This document shows positions 25,838-34,578 of a stretch of 64,000 nucleotides of DNA, in pieces. Source of the DNA: Vicinamibacteria bacterium (GTDB taxonomy: Bacteria > Acidobacteriota > Vicinamibacteria > Fen-336); NCBI GenBank assembly GCA_025994075.1, contig JAMQGV010000017.1, forward strand, positions 186,001 to 250,000. The letters are read 5' to 3'. Made by a program: the position numbers and the translations under genes. Each line of letters opens with the position of its first letter. The stretch's first letter is position 1. A model generated the notes under the pieces. It made no database searches. It worked only from the letters and a program-made list of their open reading frames with translations, and was not told the DNA's origin.

Positions 25838-27628
25838 GTGGCGACGCCGCTCGAGGAGCGCCTCCCGCCGCCGCCCGTCGCCCACAGTTCCGCCCGCGAG
25901 TTCGCGTTCCAGGCGCTGGCGGTCGCCTCGCTGGCACTCGGCGCCTGGTACCTGCACTGGCGCTGGACGGCCTCGCTCAACCGCGACGCGCTGTGGTTCG
26001 CGATCCCGCTGGCGCTCGCCGAGACGCTCGCCTTCGGCGGCTCGCTGATCTTCTTCCTGAGCCTGTGGCGCACCCGCGACACGCCGGTCGCACCGCCGCC
26101 TTCGACCGTGCGCGACGTGGTCGTGCGCCCGCCGGCACGCGACCGGCCGCTGATCGTCGACGTCTTCTACCCGACCTACGACGAGGACCCGGAGCTGGTG
26201 CGGCTGTCGATCCGCGCCGGCAAGGCGCTGCGCTACCCGCACCCGCTCGACCTGCGGCTGCACGTGCTCGACGACGGCAGGCGCGAGGCGATGAAGCGGG
26301 TGGCTGAAGAAGAAGGCGTCGGCTACCTGACGCGCGCGAACAACGCCGGCTTCAAGGCCGGCAACCTGCGCAACGGGATCGAGCAGACGGGCGGCGACTT
26401 CATCGTCATCTGCGACGCCGACACCCGGGTCTTCCCCGAGCTGCTGGAGCGCACGCTCGGCTACTTCCGCGACCCGCGCGTAGCGTGGGTGCAGACGCCG
26501 CAGTGGTTCCACGACCTCGAAGAAGGCGTTCCGCTCCCGGAGTGGCTGGCGCGGCGGGCGCGGCTGGGCGCGGTCGGCCGCGGGCTGGGCCGGGCCGCGG
26601 AGGCCCTCGTCGGCCCTGTGCGGATCGGCGCCGACCCGTTCGCCAACGACCCGCAGCTCTTCTACGACGTGATCCAGCGCCGCCGCAACTGGTGCAACGC
26701 GTCCTTCTGCTGCGGCGCCGGCAGCGTGCACCGCCGCGAGGCGGTGATGGAGGCGGCGCTGCGCGCGTTCGCCGACCAGGTGGCGGGCGCGGTGCAGCCG
26801 CTGGCCGCCGAGGTCGACGACGCCGAGCTGCGCCGCGACCTGTCGGAGGCGATGACCCGCGAGGCCGCCCGCGAGATCGAGTTCACGCCGTACCGCTTCC
26901 ACGTCTCGGAGGACATCTACACGAGCATCGAGCTGCACTCCGACCGGGCGCGGGCCTGGCGCTCGGTGTACCACCCCGAGGCGCTGTCGAAGATGCTCTC
27001 GCCGCAGGACCTGCTGGCGTGGACGATCCAGCGCTACAAGTACGCGGGCGGCACCCTCGACATCTTCTGGAACGACAACCCGCTGCGCCGCCCCGGCCTC
27101 TCCGGCTGGCAGAAGCTCTGCTACGGCGCCACCATCTACTCGTACTTCTCGCCGCTGTGGACGATCCCGTTCCTGCTCGCGCCGATCCTCTACTTCCTGA
27201 CCGGGATCGCGCCGATCGCCGCCTACGACGCGGCCTTCCTCGGGCACGCGCTGCCGTTCCTGGTGATGAACAAGCTGGCCTTCATGGTCGGCGCCTGGGG
27301 CGTGCCGTCGTGGCGCGGCGAGCAGTACTACCTGGCCTTCTTCTGGCTCAACCTGCGGGCGATCGTCGACGTGCTGCGCCGCAAGCCGATCAAGTTCCAC
27401 GTCACGCCCAAGACCCGGCAGGCGCGCACCTTCCTCTCGCTGGTGCAGCCGCAGCTCGCGGTGATCGGGCTGACCGTGGCGAGCGCGGCGTGGGCCGGGT
27501 GGGAGCTGTGGACCGGGGCGCGCGGCAACCTGGCGGGCCACGTCGCCAACCTGTTCTGGGCCGGCAACAACCTGCTGTCGCTGTCGGCGATCGTGATGGC
27601 CGCGCTGCACCGGCCGAGCGAGGAGTGA
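25838..27628 (+). CDS. Cellulose-synthase-like family 2 glycosyltransferase (membrane)
   Basis: A 596-residue processive-type GT2. Two N-terminal membrane helices (~24-42, 50-75) precede the catalytic domain with DD at 145-146, DAD at 193-195 and SED at 357-359 (in place of TED), then QRYKYAGG at 398-405 in place of the usual QRxRW. FCCGAGSVHRREA matches the acceptor-side FCGTNAVLRR box. Four to five C-terminal helices form the translocation channel. Two segments between the motifs (~230-285, ~305-350) are longer than in BcsA. No PilZ domain follows, so direct c-di-GMP activation is not expected. GTG start, 6 bp after the STAS gene; the DUF3131 gene follows at once. The polymer is unknown. 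Confidence 0.85.
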   Translation: MATPLEERLPPPPVAHSSAREFAFQALAVASLALGAWYLHWRWTASLNRDALWFAIPLALAETLAFGGSLIFFLSLWRTRDTPVAPPPSTVRDVVVRPPARDRPLIVDVFYPTYDEDPELVRLSIRAGKALRYPHPLDLRLHVLDDGRREAMKRVAEEEGVGYLTRANNAGFKAGNLRNGIEQTGGDFIVICDADTRVFPELLERTLGYFRDPRVAWVQTPQWFHDLEEGVPLPEWLARRARLGAVGRGLGRAAEALVGPVRIGADPFANDPQLFYDVIQRRRNWCNASFCCGAGSVHRREAVMEAALRAFADQVAGAVQPLAAEVDDAELRRDLSEAMTREAAREIEFTPYRFHVSEDIYTSIELHSDRARAWRSVYHPEALSKMLSPQDLLAWTIQRYKYAGGTLDIFWNDNPLRRPGLSGWQKLCYGATIYSYFSPLWTIPFLLAPILYFLTGIAPIAAYDAAFLGHALPFLVMNKLAFMVGAWGVPSWRGEQYYLAFFWLNLRAIVDVLRRKPIKFHVTPKTRQARTFLSLVQPQLAVIGLTVASAAWAGWELWTGARGNLAGHVANLFWAGNNLLSLSAIVMAALHRPSEE

Positions 27629-27629
27629 G

Positions 27630-28967
27630 ATGGACTTCCTGAGGGGCCTGCTGGCCGCGCGTTCCCACCTCGCCTTCGTGGTCGGCCTGCTGCTGGCTGC
27701 GGCGATCGTGTGGCAGGTCGGCCGCTGGGAGCGCGGCTCCGAGCCCTGCTCGCGCGACTTCGCGGAGTTGCTGGGGCTGGGCGCCGACGCGCCGCGCCCG
27801 CGCATCCCCGGCGCCCCGCTCTCCGAGGAGGAGCGGGCCTGGGCGCGCGACGCGTGGGCCTACTTCGTGCGCAACACCGACCCGCAGACCGGCCTCACCC
27901 ACTCCGTCGACGCCTACCCCAACGCCAGCCTGTGGGACACCGGCTCCGCGCTGATGGCGCTGCTCGCGGCCCGCGAGCTGGAACTCGTCGACGACGCGGA
28001 GTTCCTGGACCGCGCCGGGCGGGCTCTGCGCTCGCTGCAACAGCTCGCGCTGGTCGACGGAGCGCTGCCCAACAAGGCCTACGACACCCGCACGCTCGCC
28101 CCCGTCGACTACGACCAGCGCCCGTTCCCGCAGGGGATCGGCTGGTCGGCGCTCGACCTCGGCCGGCTGGCAGTGCCGCTGCACGTGATGGCCTGGACGC
28201 GCCCCGAGCTGCAGCCCGAGGTGCGCGTCGTGCTCGCGCGCTGGAAGCTGGAGCGGGCCGTCGCCGCAGGCCGACCGCAGACCTCGGAGCGGGCGCCGGA
28301 CGGCACGCTGCGCCTGTTCCCGGAGAGCCGCTTCGGCTACGAGCAGCTCGCCGCCCGCGGCCTGTTCCTGCTCGGCGAGAGCGCAGGCCACGCGCTGTCG
28401 TGGTCGACGCCGTTCGTGGTGCGCGAGGTGTCGGGCCAGAAGGTGGCCTTCGCGCCCGCCGACCCGCCCGGCACGCGGAGCCACAACGCGCTGGTGTCCG
28501 AGCCGTTCCTGCTGGAGGCCGTCGAGTACGGCCTCGACGCCAACACGCTGCCGATCGCCCAGGCCGCGCTGCTCGCCCAGCAGCGCCGCTTCGAGACCAC
28601 GGGCCGGCTGACCGCGGTCTCCGAGGACCACGTCGACCGCGAGCCGCGCTTCGTCTACTTCGGCATCGTGAACAACGGCCGGCCGTGGCAGGTGGTCGGT
28701 CGCAACGGCACGACGGCGCCGGGCCTCGAACAGCTCTCGACCAAGGCGGCGCTCGGCTGGGGCGTGCTGTTCGAGGGCGCCTACCCCGACCGGTTGCGGG
28801 CGGCGGCCGCGGAACTGCACGAGCCGGGCGTGGGCTTCTACTCGGGCCGCTACGAGGACGGCGGCACGGTCAACCGCGCGATGTCCGCCAAGACCAACGG
28901 CTTCGTGCTGGAGCTGCTGGCCTGGCGGCTGCGCGGACCCTGGCTGCGCTCGGCGACGAGCCGCTAG
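27630..28967 (+). CDS. DUF3131-family exported protein, partner of the GT2 synthase
   Basis: A 445-residue protein with an N-terminal membrane anchor (~13-30). The DUF3131 region starts at ~67 with WARDAWAYFVRNTDPQTGLTHSVDAYP and WDTGSALMALLAAREL, an alpha/alpha-toroid-like pattern of glycoside-active proteins, and continues to LSTKAALGWGVLFEG near the end. Acidic residues in the tryptophan-rich turns could be catalytic, but no activity is established for the family. It follows the GT2 gene by 1 bp, so processing or guiding the nascent glycan in the periplasm is a reasonable inference. Its TAG shares CTAG with the convergent BcsS-like gene. Confidence 0.78.
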   Translation: MDFLRGLLAARSHLAFVVGLLLAAAIVWQVGRWERGSEPCSRDFAELLGLGADAPRPRIPGAPLSEEERAWARDAWAYFVRNTDPQTGLTHSVDAYPNASLWDTGSALMALLAARELELVDDAEFLDRAGRALRSLQQLALVDGALPNKAYDTRTLAPVDYDQRPFPQGIGWSALDLGRLAVPLHVMAWTRPELQPEVRVVLARWKLERAVAAGRPQTSERAPDGTLRLFPESRFGYEQLAARGLFLLGESAGHALSWSTPFVVREVSGQKVAFAPADPPGTRSHNALVSEPFLLEAVEYGLDANTLPIAQAALLAQQRRFETTGRLTAVSEDHVDREPRFVYFGIVNNGRPWQVVGRNGTTAPGLEQLSTKAALGWGVLFEGAYPDRLRAAAAELHEPGVGFYSGRYEDGGTVNRAMSAKTNGFVLELLAWRLRGPWLRSATSR

Positions 28968-29671
28968 AAGCGGCGGTAGTAGGAGATGCCGAAGTAGCCC
29001 TGGTCGCGCGAGGGCGCCACGGGGTAGCTGCGGCGCGACCAGCCGCCGTGGAGCTGGAACGAGCCGCCGTCCTTCAGCGACAGCTCGAGGAGCGGCCCGG
29101 CCTGGACCACGTCCACCTCGTCGTTGCCGTGGACCGTGACCTGCGCTCCGAGCAGCCACGAGGACGAGCGCGCGAAGGAGCGGTTGCTGACCTGCAGCTT
29201 GCCGCCCGCGCGGCCCCACAGGTAGTCGTCGGCGCCGTTCCAGCTCCCGAAGGCGAACAGCGCGCTGGTCGGGCTCGGCATCGAGTAGAGCTCGGCCGAG
29301 ACCACGGCGCCCCACAACGTCTCCTCGCGGCGGGGGCCCGCCGCGAACTCCGTGGTCTTGCGCCGCACCTCGACGCCGGGCCCGACCGTGAACGTCGTCT
29401 TCGCGCCGCGCAGGCGCAGGCCGACGCCGAGTGCCGCGCCCGGCGCGGTCACCTCGGTGTCGCCCGCGGCCTCCGGGTAGCGATAGCGGAGATGACTGCC
29501 GGTCAGTCGCAGGACGAGGCCGCGCGGCCGCTCGCGCGCGGTCTCGAGGACCAGGCTGCCGAAGCCGTAACCCCCTTCGGCGTCTCCTTCGTAGCCGCCG
29601 ATCAGCTCCTGGGCCGGCGCGGGCGCCGCCAGCGCCGCCACGAGCAGGAACGCGCGCAGGGTCTTCACCAT
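28964..29671 (-). CDS. BcsS-like outer-membrane protein
   Basis: A 235-residue exported beta-barrel protein. Residues 1-20 are a signal peptide (PAPAQ end), and the rest alternates hydrophobic/polar strands, ending in YFGISYYRRF with a terminal phenylalanine suited to BAM-dependent insertion. Segments such as GGYEGDAEGGYGFGSLVLE and SWLLGAQVT resemble the cellulose-biosynthesis protein BcsS family. It probably supports export of the polymer made by the opposite-strand GT2, being the only outer-membrane candidate in the cluster. It has its own promoter (29681-29710) and runs against the rest of the cluster. Confidence 0.65.
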   Translation of the reverse strand: MVKTLRAFLLVAALAAPAPAQELIGGYEGDAEGGYGFGSLVLETARERPRGLVLRLTGSHLRYRYPEAAGDTEVTAPGAALGVGLRLRGAKTTFTVGPGVEVRRKTTEFAAGPRREETLWGAVVSAELYSMPSPTSALFAFGSWNGADDYLWGRAGGKLQVSNRSFARSSSWLLGAQVTVHGNDEVDVVQAGPLLELSLKDGGSFQLHGGWSRRSYPVAPSRDQGYFGISYYRRF

Positions 29672-29680
29672 GATGGCGGC

Positions 29681-29710
29681 AGGCTACGCCCCGGGCGGCG
29701 CGAGTGGCAA
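29681..29710 (-). promoter_or_regulatory. Promoter of the BcsS-like gene
   Basis: On the minus strand TTGCCA (29710-29705) and TAGCCT (29686-29681) are separated by 18 bp, with the -10 ending nine bases before the ATG at 29671. The predicted leader is only a few bases long. Confidence 0.55.
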
Positions 29711-29722
29711 GCACCTGCCACA

Positions 29723-30061
29723 ATGCGGTCCGTGGCGGAGCTGCCCCTGCTCGATCCGCAGGCCCTCGAGCGCCTGCGCCGGCTCCAGGTCGCCGGTGAC
29801 CCCGACCTGGTCGCGGAGCTGGCAGCGCTGTTCCTCGACGAGGCACCGCAACGGCTGGCGGCCCTCGACGGCGCCGACACCGCGTCGACCCGCCACCTCG
29901 CCCACAGCCTGCGCGGCAGCGCCGGCCAGCTCGGAGCGGCCCGCCTGGCCGCGGCCTGCGCCGCGCTCGAGGAGCACCCCGGCCCCGTGCCGCTCGCGGC
30001 CGTGCACCACGAACTGGAGGCCGTGCGCCCGCTGCTGCAGGCGCTCGCGGAAGAGCGGTGA
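29723..30061 (+). CDS. Histidine phosphotransfer (Hpt) protein
   Basis: A 112-residue Hpt domain: a four-helix bundle with phospho-acceptor H61 in HSLRGSAGQLGA, and LFLDEAPQRLAAL in the preceding helix. It relays phosphate between a hybrid kinase and a response regulator; no kinase lies beside it. It overlaps the REC-PP2C-HATPase gene by 4 bp (GTGA), which makes that receiver its likely partner, as HptB-HsbR in Pseudomonas. The start is ATG 29723 or GTG 29732; a short TGGCA/TGCCA repeat (29705-29720) lies just upstream. Confidence 0.87.
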   Translation: MRSVAELPLLDPQALERLRRLQVAGDPDLVAELAALFLDEAPQRLAALDGADTASTRHLAHSLRGSAGQLGAARLAAACAALEEHPGPVPLAAVHHELEAVRPLLQALAEER

Positions 30062-31608
30062 GGCGGGTGCTGGTGGTCGACGACGCGCCCGTCAACCGCC
30101 GCGTCCTGCGCTCGATCCTGCGCCAGGCGCAGGCCGAGGTGCTCGAGGCCGAAGACGGCGAGGCTGCGCTCGCGCTGTGCCGCGAGCAGCGCCCGGCGCT
30201 GGTGCTGCTCGACGTGCTGATGCCCGGCCTCGACGGCTTCGCCGTCTGCGAGCGGCTCAAGGCCGACCCGGCGACCGCGGAGATCCCGGTCATCTTCCTC
30301 TCCGCGCTCGACCGCCCCGACGACAAGGTGCGGGGACTGGAACTGGGCGCCGCCGACTACGTGACGAAGCCGTTCGACCCGGCCGAGGTCCTGGCCCGGG
30401 TCCGCACCCAGTTGCGGCTGCACGAGCTGACCGCGGCGCTGTACGAGAAGCAGCGACAGCAGGAGGCGGACCTGCGGGCGGCGGCCGAGGTCCAGCGCGC
30501 GCTGCTGCCGCCGCCGGAGCTGCGGCTGCCGGGACTCTCAGCCGCGCGCCGCTACGAGCCCGCGCAGACGATCGGCGGCGACCTGCTGGGCGTGATCCCG
30601 CTGGGCCTGCGCCACGTCGGCCTCTTCGTGCTCGACGTCAGCGGCCACGGCGTGCCTTCGGCGCTGGTCGCCGCGATCGCCGCCCGCAACTTCGCGCCGG
30701 AAGCCGGGCTGGTCGTGCGCGCCGACGGCACCCCGGCCGCGCCCGCGGAGGTGCTGGCGCGGCTCGACGGCGAGTGCCCGTTCGAGCGCTTCGAGCGCTT
30801 CCTGACCGCCGCCTACGCGGTGATCGACGTCGACACCGGCCGCCTGCGCTGCGCCTCGGCGGGCCACCCGCCCGGGGTGCTGCAGCGACTCGACGGGACT
30901 CTCGACCGGCTGGAACGGGGCGGCGGCATCCTCGGCGTGGGCCTCGGCCCGTACGAGCAGGACGAGCGCGTGCTGGAGCCGGGCGACCGCCTGTTCCTGT
31001 TCACCGACGGGCTCACGGAGCACCGCGGGGCCGACGGCACCCAGCTCGGCCAGGGCGGGGTCGAAGCGCGGATCGGTGCCACCGCGGACTGGACCCTCGC
31101 CGAAGCCGCCGAGTCGGTGCTGCTCGCGGCCCGCGCCCACGGCCACGGCGCACCCTTCGCCGACGACGCGGCGCTGCTCGCGGTCGAGTACACAGGCCTG
31201 CTCGACGGCCCGCACCTGCAGATGGCGCTGGTGCCGCAGCTCGCGGAATCGCGCCGCGCCTGCGCCGCGCTGCGCCGGCTCGGGGCACGGGCCGGCTGGC
31301 CGGAAGCGCTGATCGCCGAACTCGAGCTCGCCACCGCCGAGGGCGTCGTCAACGCGGTGCGGCACGGGCGCCCGCCGCTGCGCTTCTCCGCCGCCGAGGC
31401 ACGGGGCGCGATCGAGCTGCGCTTCGCGGACGCGGGGCCCGGTCCCGACCCCGAGCGCCTGCGTCGCGCCGCGGAAGCGCCCGACGACCCGCTGGCGCTG
31501 GCGGAGGGCGGACGGGGGCTCGAGCTGCTGGCGGCGCTGGCCGACGAGCTGAAGGTCGAGCCGCGCGCCGGCGGCCACGACCTCGTGCTGCGCAAGCGGC
31601 GCGGCTAG
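30058..31608 (+). CDS. Receiver-PP2C phosphatase-HATPase regulator (HsbR-like)
   Basis: A 516-residue three-domain partner-switch controller. REC (1-~125): phospho-acceptor D52 in VLLDVLMPG and K104 in VTKPFD. PP2C/SpoIIE phosphatase (~145-340): metal motifs IGGDLLGV, DVSGHGVPSAL, FTDGLTE and FADDAALL all kept. HATPase anti-sigma kinase (~365-512): N-box ELATAEGVVNAVRHG, FADAGPGPD and GGRGLELLAALADE, as in RsbW/SpoIIAB. Both dephosphorylation and phosphorylation of a STAS serine could therefore be done by one chain, switched by phosphorylation of D52. The STAS protein at 25493 is the obvious substrate and the coupled Hpt the obvious phosphodonor. It closes on a shared CTAG with the patatin gene. 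Confidence 0.9.
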   Translation: MRRVLVVDDAPVNRRVLRSILRQAQAEVLEAEDGEAALALCREQRPALVLLDVLMPGLDGFAVCERLKADPATAEIPVIFLSALDRPDDKVRGLELGAADYVTKPFDPAEVLARVRTQLRLHELTAALYEKQRQQEADLRAAAEVQRALLPPPELRLPGLSAARRYEPAQTIGGDLLGVIPLGLRHVGLFVLDVSGHGVPSALVAAIAARNFAPEAGLVVRADGTPAAPAEVLARLDGECPFERFERFLTAAYAVIDVDTGRLRCASAGHPPGVLQRLDGTLDRLERGGGILGVGLGPYEQDERVLEPGDRLFLFTDGLTEHRGADGTQLGQGGVEARIGATADWTLAEAAESVLLAARAHGHGAPFADDAALLAVEYTGLLDGPHLQMALVPQLAESRRACAALRRLGARAGWPEALIAELELATAEGVVNAVRHGRPPLRFSAAEARGAIELRFADAGPGPDPERLRRAAEAPDDPLALAEGGRGLELLAALADELKVEPRAGGHDLVLRKRRG

Positions 31609-33734
31609 TCCCTGCCGACTCCGAGCGACACCATCGTCGCGCCGCCCTCGCGCACGCCGAGCTCGAGCCGGATCGGCCCCACCCGGCTCGAGTAGCCGAG
31701 CCCGACGGAAGCGCCCCAGCGCAGGCCGGAGACGCGCACCCGGTCGGCGAACGTGTCGCCCGCCCCGATGCGTACCAGCGCCTGCAGCCCCGAGCCGCCC
31801 AGCGGTCGCCGCAGGCCGGCGGAGAACGCCAAGGCGTGCGGCCCCTTCAGCTCCTCCTGGCGATGGCCGGGCAGCAGCGAGCCGCCGAGCCGGAACTGGT
31901 CGTAGAGCGGCACGACGTCGCGCGAGGTCGCGAACCGGCCGGCGACGTCGAGCGCCGTGCGGCCGAGCGCGCGCGCGAGCCGTGCCTCGACGTCGAGCCG
32001 GCGATGAGGATGCTCGGCCCCGAGCGCGTCGAGCGCGGCCTCCGCCCGCACCACGAGCCGCCCGCCGGCCTGCGGCCAGAGCAGGTCGTCGAGGTTGTCG
32101 AGCGTCAGCTCCGCGAACAGCTCGCCCACCGTGTCGCGCGCCTCCGGCAGCGGCACGCCGGGCTCGGAGAAGGTGGACACGCGCCCGAAGCGGGCGCCGG
32201 CGGCCAGCGCGCCCCAGCGCTCGAACGGCACCTCCAGCGCCGCGCTCGCGGTCGCCCGCTCGAAGCGGGCGCGGCCCTGGCGCTCGCCCTCGGCGTCGAA
32301 GAAGCGCGGCTTGTCCGCGGCCAGCGAGGCGCCGAGCCGATAGCCGAGGCCGGCGACCAAGAGCCGGTCGCCACGCAGCGACGCGCGCGCGAGCAGCAGC
32401 GCGTCGCTGCCGGAGAGCAGCAGCTCGACCTGCTCGCCGAAGCCCAGCGCGTTCTGGTGGCGCAGCCGCAGCGAGGCGCGCGCCTTCTCCCACTCGCTGT
32501 AGCCGAGCCCGAGCCCGAGCTGGTTGGGCGCAGCATCGCTGCCGCCCAGGACCAGCCTGACCCCGCCCTCGACCTCCTCGAACTCGAGCCAGGCGTGTTC
32601 GAGCAGGCCGCTGGCGGCGACCTTGTCGAGCGCACGCAAGCCGCGCTCCATGACATAGCCCGGCCCGAGGGGAACGTTGAACAAGCGCCGCAGCAGCGCT
32701 TCCGATGCGCGCTGCGGGCCGCGGGCGACGACCTCGGCGATCGGGGCGCCCTCCAGCGCGGGGCCTGCCGCGGGAGCGGGGCGCGGTGAAAGGTCGGTGA
32801 CGCCGTGGGCCCGCAGCAGCGCGCGGATCTCGGGCACGGCCGCGCGGGTCGCCTCGTACCCGGCGCGGATCAGTGCGTCGAAGCGGTCGAAGTCGGCGGC
32901 CCGCAGCCGGCCCAGGTCCGGGCGCACGGTGAGATCGGCCTCCGCCGCGAAGTCCTGGTTGCGGCGGCGCGTGAGCAAGTCGGTCACCTGCGAGCCCACC
33001 GCGAACGAGGTGTCGAGCGTCTCGGGCGGCGGGCTCGTGATGTCGACGGCGACGACGACCGCCGCGCCGAAGTCGCGGGCGACGGAGGTCGGCACGTTGT
33101 CGACGAGGCCGCCGTCGACCAGGGTGCGTCCCTCCCAGGCCACCGGCGGGAACACCACCGGCACGGACATCGAGGCCCGCACCGCGCGCGCCAGGTCGCC
33201 GCGGGCGAGCACGACCCGCTCGCCGCTGGCCAGGTCGGTGGCGACGGCGCGGAACGGCACGCGCAGGCGATCGAAGTCGCCGCCGGCCGCGTAGCCGGCC
33301 GCCGCGAGGTGCTCGATCAGGAAGCGGTTGATGCGGTGCTCGGCGAGCAGGCCCGCGGGCCAGCGCGGGGCGCCGCCCTCGAAGCGCAGCGTGACCCAGT
33401 CGGCGTGGCGGTCGTCGCGGCGCGTCACCGGCAGCACCCGCCGGTCGCTGCGGCCGACGAAGAGCTGCGCCCAGTCGAGCCTGCGCACGACGCGCTCGAG
33501 TTCTTCGGCGTCGCCGCCGCTCGTGTACAGCGCGCCGACCGCGGCGCCCATGCTGGTGCCGGCGATCGCGTCGACCGGCAGCCCTGCCTCCTCCAGCGCG
33601 CGCAGCACGCCGACGTGGGCGATGCCGCGGGCGCCGCCGCCGGAGAGGACGAGCGCCAGCCGCGGCTGCGGCGGCTCCGCGGTGACGGCGACCGGCAGCA
33701 GCAGCGACAGCGCGAAGGCGGCCAGCGCGCGCAC
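31605..33734 (-). CDS. Patatin-like phospholipase with POTRA and beta-barrel (type Vd-like)
   Basis: A 709-residue outer-membrane protein. Signal peptide 1-20; patatin domain ~25-310 with oxyanion loop SGGGARG, nucleophile S61 in GTSMGA and the dyad D207 in DGGLVDN. A POTRA-like segment (~330-400) leads into a C-terminal barrel resembling the bacterial surface antigen/Omp85 group (LGLGLGYSEWEKARASLRL onward). This is the layout of PlpD-type (type Vd) autotransporters, which release or display a lipase. The last residue is not aromatic. GTG 33734 lies 3 bp after the MBL stop, so the two are co-transcribed. The lipid target is unknown. Confidence 0.9.
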   Translation of the reverse strand: MRALAAFALSLLLPVAVTAEPPQPRLALVLSGGGARGIAHVGVLRALEEAGLPVDAIAGTSMGAAVGALYTSGGDAEELERVVRRLDWAQLFVGRSDRRVLPVTRRDDRHADWVTLRFEGGAPRWPAGLLAEHRINRFLIEHLAAAGYAAGGDFDRLRVPFRAVATDLASGERVVLARGDLARAVRASMSVPVVFPPVAWEGRTLVDGGLVDNVPTSVARDFGAAVVVAVDITSPPPETLDTSFAVGSQVTDLLTRRRNQDFAAEADLTVRPDLGRLRAADFDRFDALIRAGYEATRAAVPEIRALLRAHGVTDLSPRPAPAAGPALEGAPIAEVVARGPQRASEALLRRLFNVPLGPGYVMERGLRALDKVAASGLLEHAWLEFEEVEGGVRLVLGGSDAAPNQLGLGLGYSEWEKARASLRLRHQNALGFGEQVELLLSGSDALLLARASLRGDRLLVAGLGYRLGASLAADKPRFFDAEGERQGRARFERATASAALEVPFERWGALAAGARFGRVSTFSEPGVPLPEARDTVGELFAELTLDNLDDLLWPQAGGRLVVRAEAALDALGAEHPHRRLDVEARLARALGRTALDVAGRFATSRDVVPLYDQFRLGGSLLPGHRQEELKGPHALAFSAGLRRPLGGSGLQALVRIGAGDTFADRVRVSGLRWGASVGLGYSSRVGPIRLELGVREGGATMVSLGVGRD

Positions 33735-33737
33735 GGG

Positions 33738-34574
33738 TCAGAACAGGCGGAGCTGCTCGTGGGCGCGCGCGGGCTCAGGCTCGGCGTCGGCCAGCCCGTG
33801 CCAGGCGCCCCCGCCGTCCGCGGTCAGCACGTGCAGCTCCACCTCGCTGCGGCCGCGGCGGGCGAGCGCCGTCTCCGCCACCTGCCAGGCCAGCTCCGGG
33901 TGGTTGTTCTGCTGCGAGAGATGGGCCAGCACGACGCTGCGGCAGCGCTCGCCGAGGCCGTCGGCCAGGAAGCGGCCGACGTCGGCGTTCGAGACGTGGC
34001 CGCGCGGCGAGAGGATGCGCTCCTTGAGTGACCACGGGTAGGGGCCCGCCTTCAGCATCCCGGGGTCGTAGTTGGACTCGACGAGCAGCGCGTCGCAGCC
34101 GCGGAAGGCGTCGACCAGCGGCCGCGTCCAGTGCCCGAAGTCGGTGGCGTGGCCGAAGGCGCGGCCGGCATGGCGGACCACGAACGCCAGCGGCTGGGCG
34201 GCGTCGTGCGGCAGCGCGACCGCCTCGATCACCACCTCGCCCACCGCCAGCGCCGCTCCGGGTCCCACCGGGTCCCAGCCGGGGATCGCCTCGGCCGCGA
34301 GCCCCAGCGCCCTCGCGGTGCCCGCGCTGCACGCGATCCGCGGCCCCCACTTCTTCGCGAAGGCGACGGCGCCTTTCGCGTGGTCGTTGTGCTCGTGCGA
34401 GAGCAGCACGGCGTCGAGCGAGGCGGGGTCGACGCCCGCGTCCTGCAGCCGCTCGGCGAGGATGCGCGGGCCGAGGCCCGCGTCGATCAGCACCCGCGTG
34501 CGGCCGGCCTCGACGAGGGTGGCGTTGCCCGTGCTGCCGGAGCCGAGGACGCGGAAGCGGAAGCGCCGACTCAC
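33738..34574 (-). CDS. MBL-fold metal-dependent hydrolase (YycJ/WalJ-like)
   Basis: A 278-residue metallo-beta-lactamase-fold protein. The metal motif is SHEHNDH at 59-65, followed by a histidine in LPHDAAQ (~125), a aspartate in HATDFGHW and a histidine in LAHLSQQNNHPE, all typical of the YycJ/WalJ branch (putative phosphodiesterase or nuclease linked to cell-wall and DNA-repair control in Firmicutes). GSGSTGNATLVE at the N-terminus is diagnostic. GTG 34574 follows the M16 peptidase stop by 4 bp. It is cytoplasmic by lack of a signal. Confidence 0.85.
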   Translation of the reverse strand: MSRRFRFRVLGSGSTGNATLVEAGRTRVLIDAGLGPRILAERLQDAGVDPASLDAVLLSHEHNDHAKGAVAFAKKWGPRIACSAGTARALGLAAEAIPGWDPVGPGAALAVGEVVIEAVALPHDAAQPLAFVVRHAGRAFGHATDFGHWTRPLVDAFRGCDALLVESNYDPGMLKAGPYPWSLKERILSPRGHVSNADVGRFLADGLGERCRSVVLAHLSQQNNHPELAWQVAETALARRGRSEVELHVLTADGGGAWHGLADAEPEPARAHEQLRLF

Positions 34575-34578
34575 GCGC

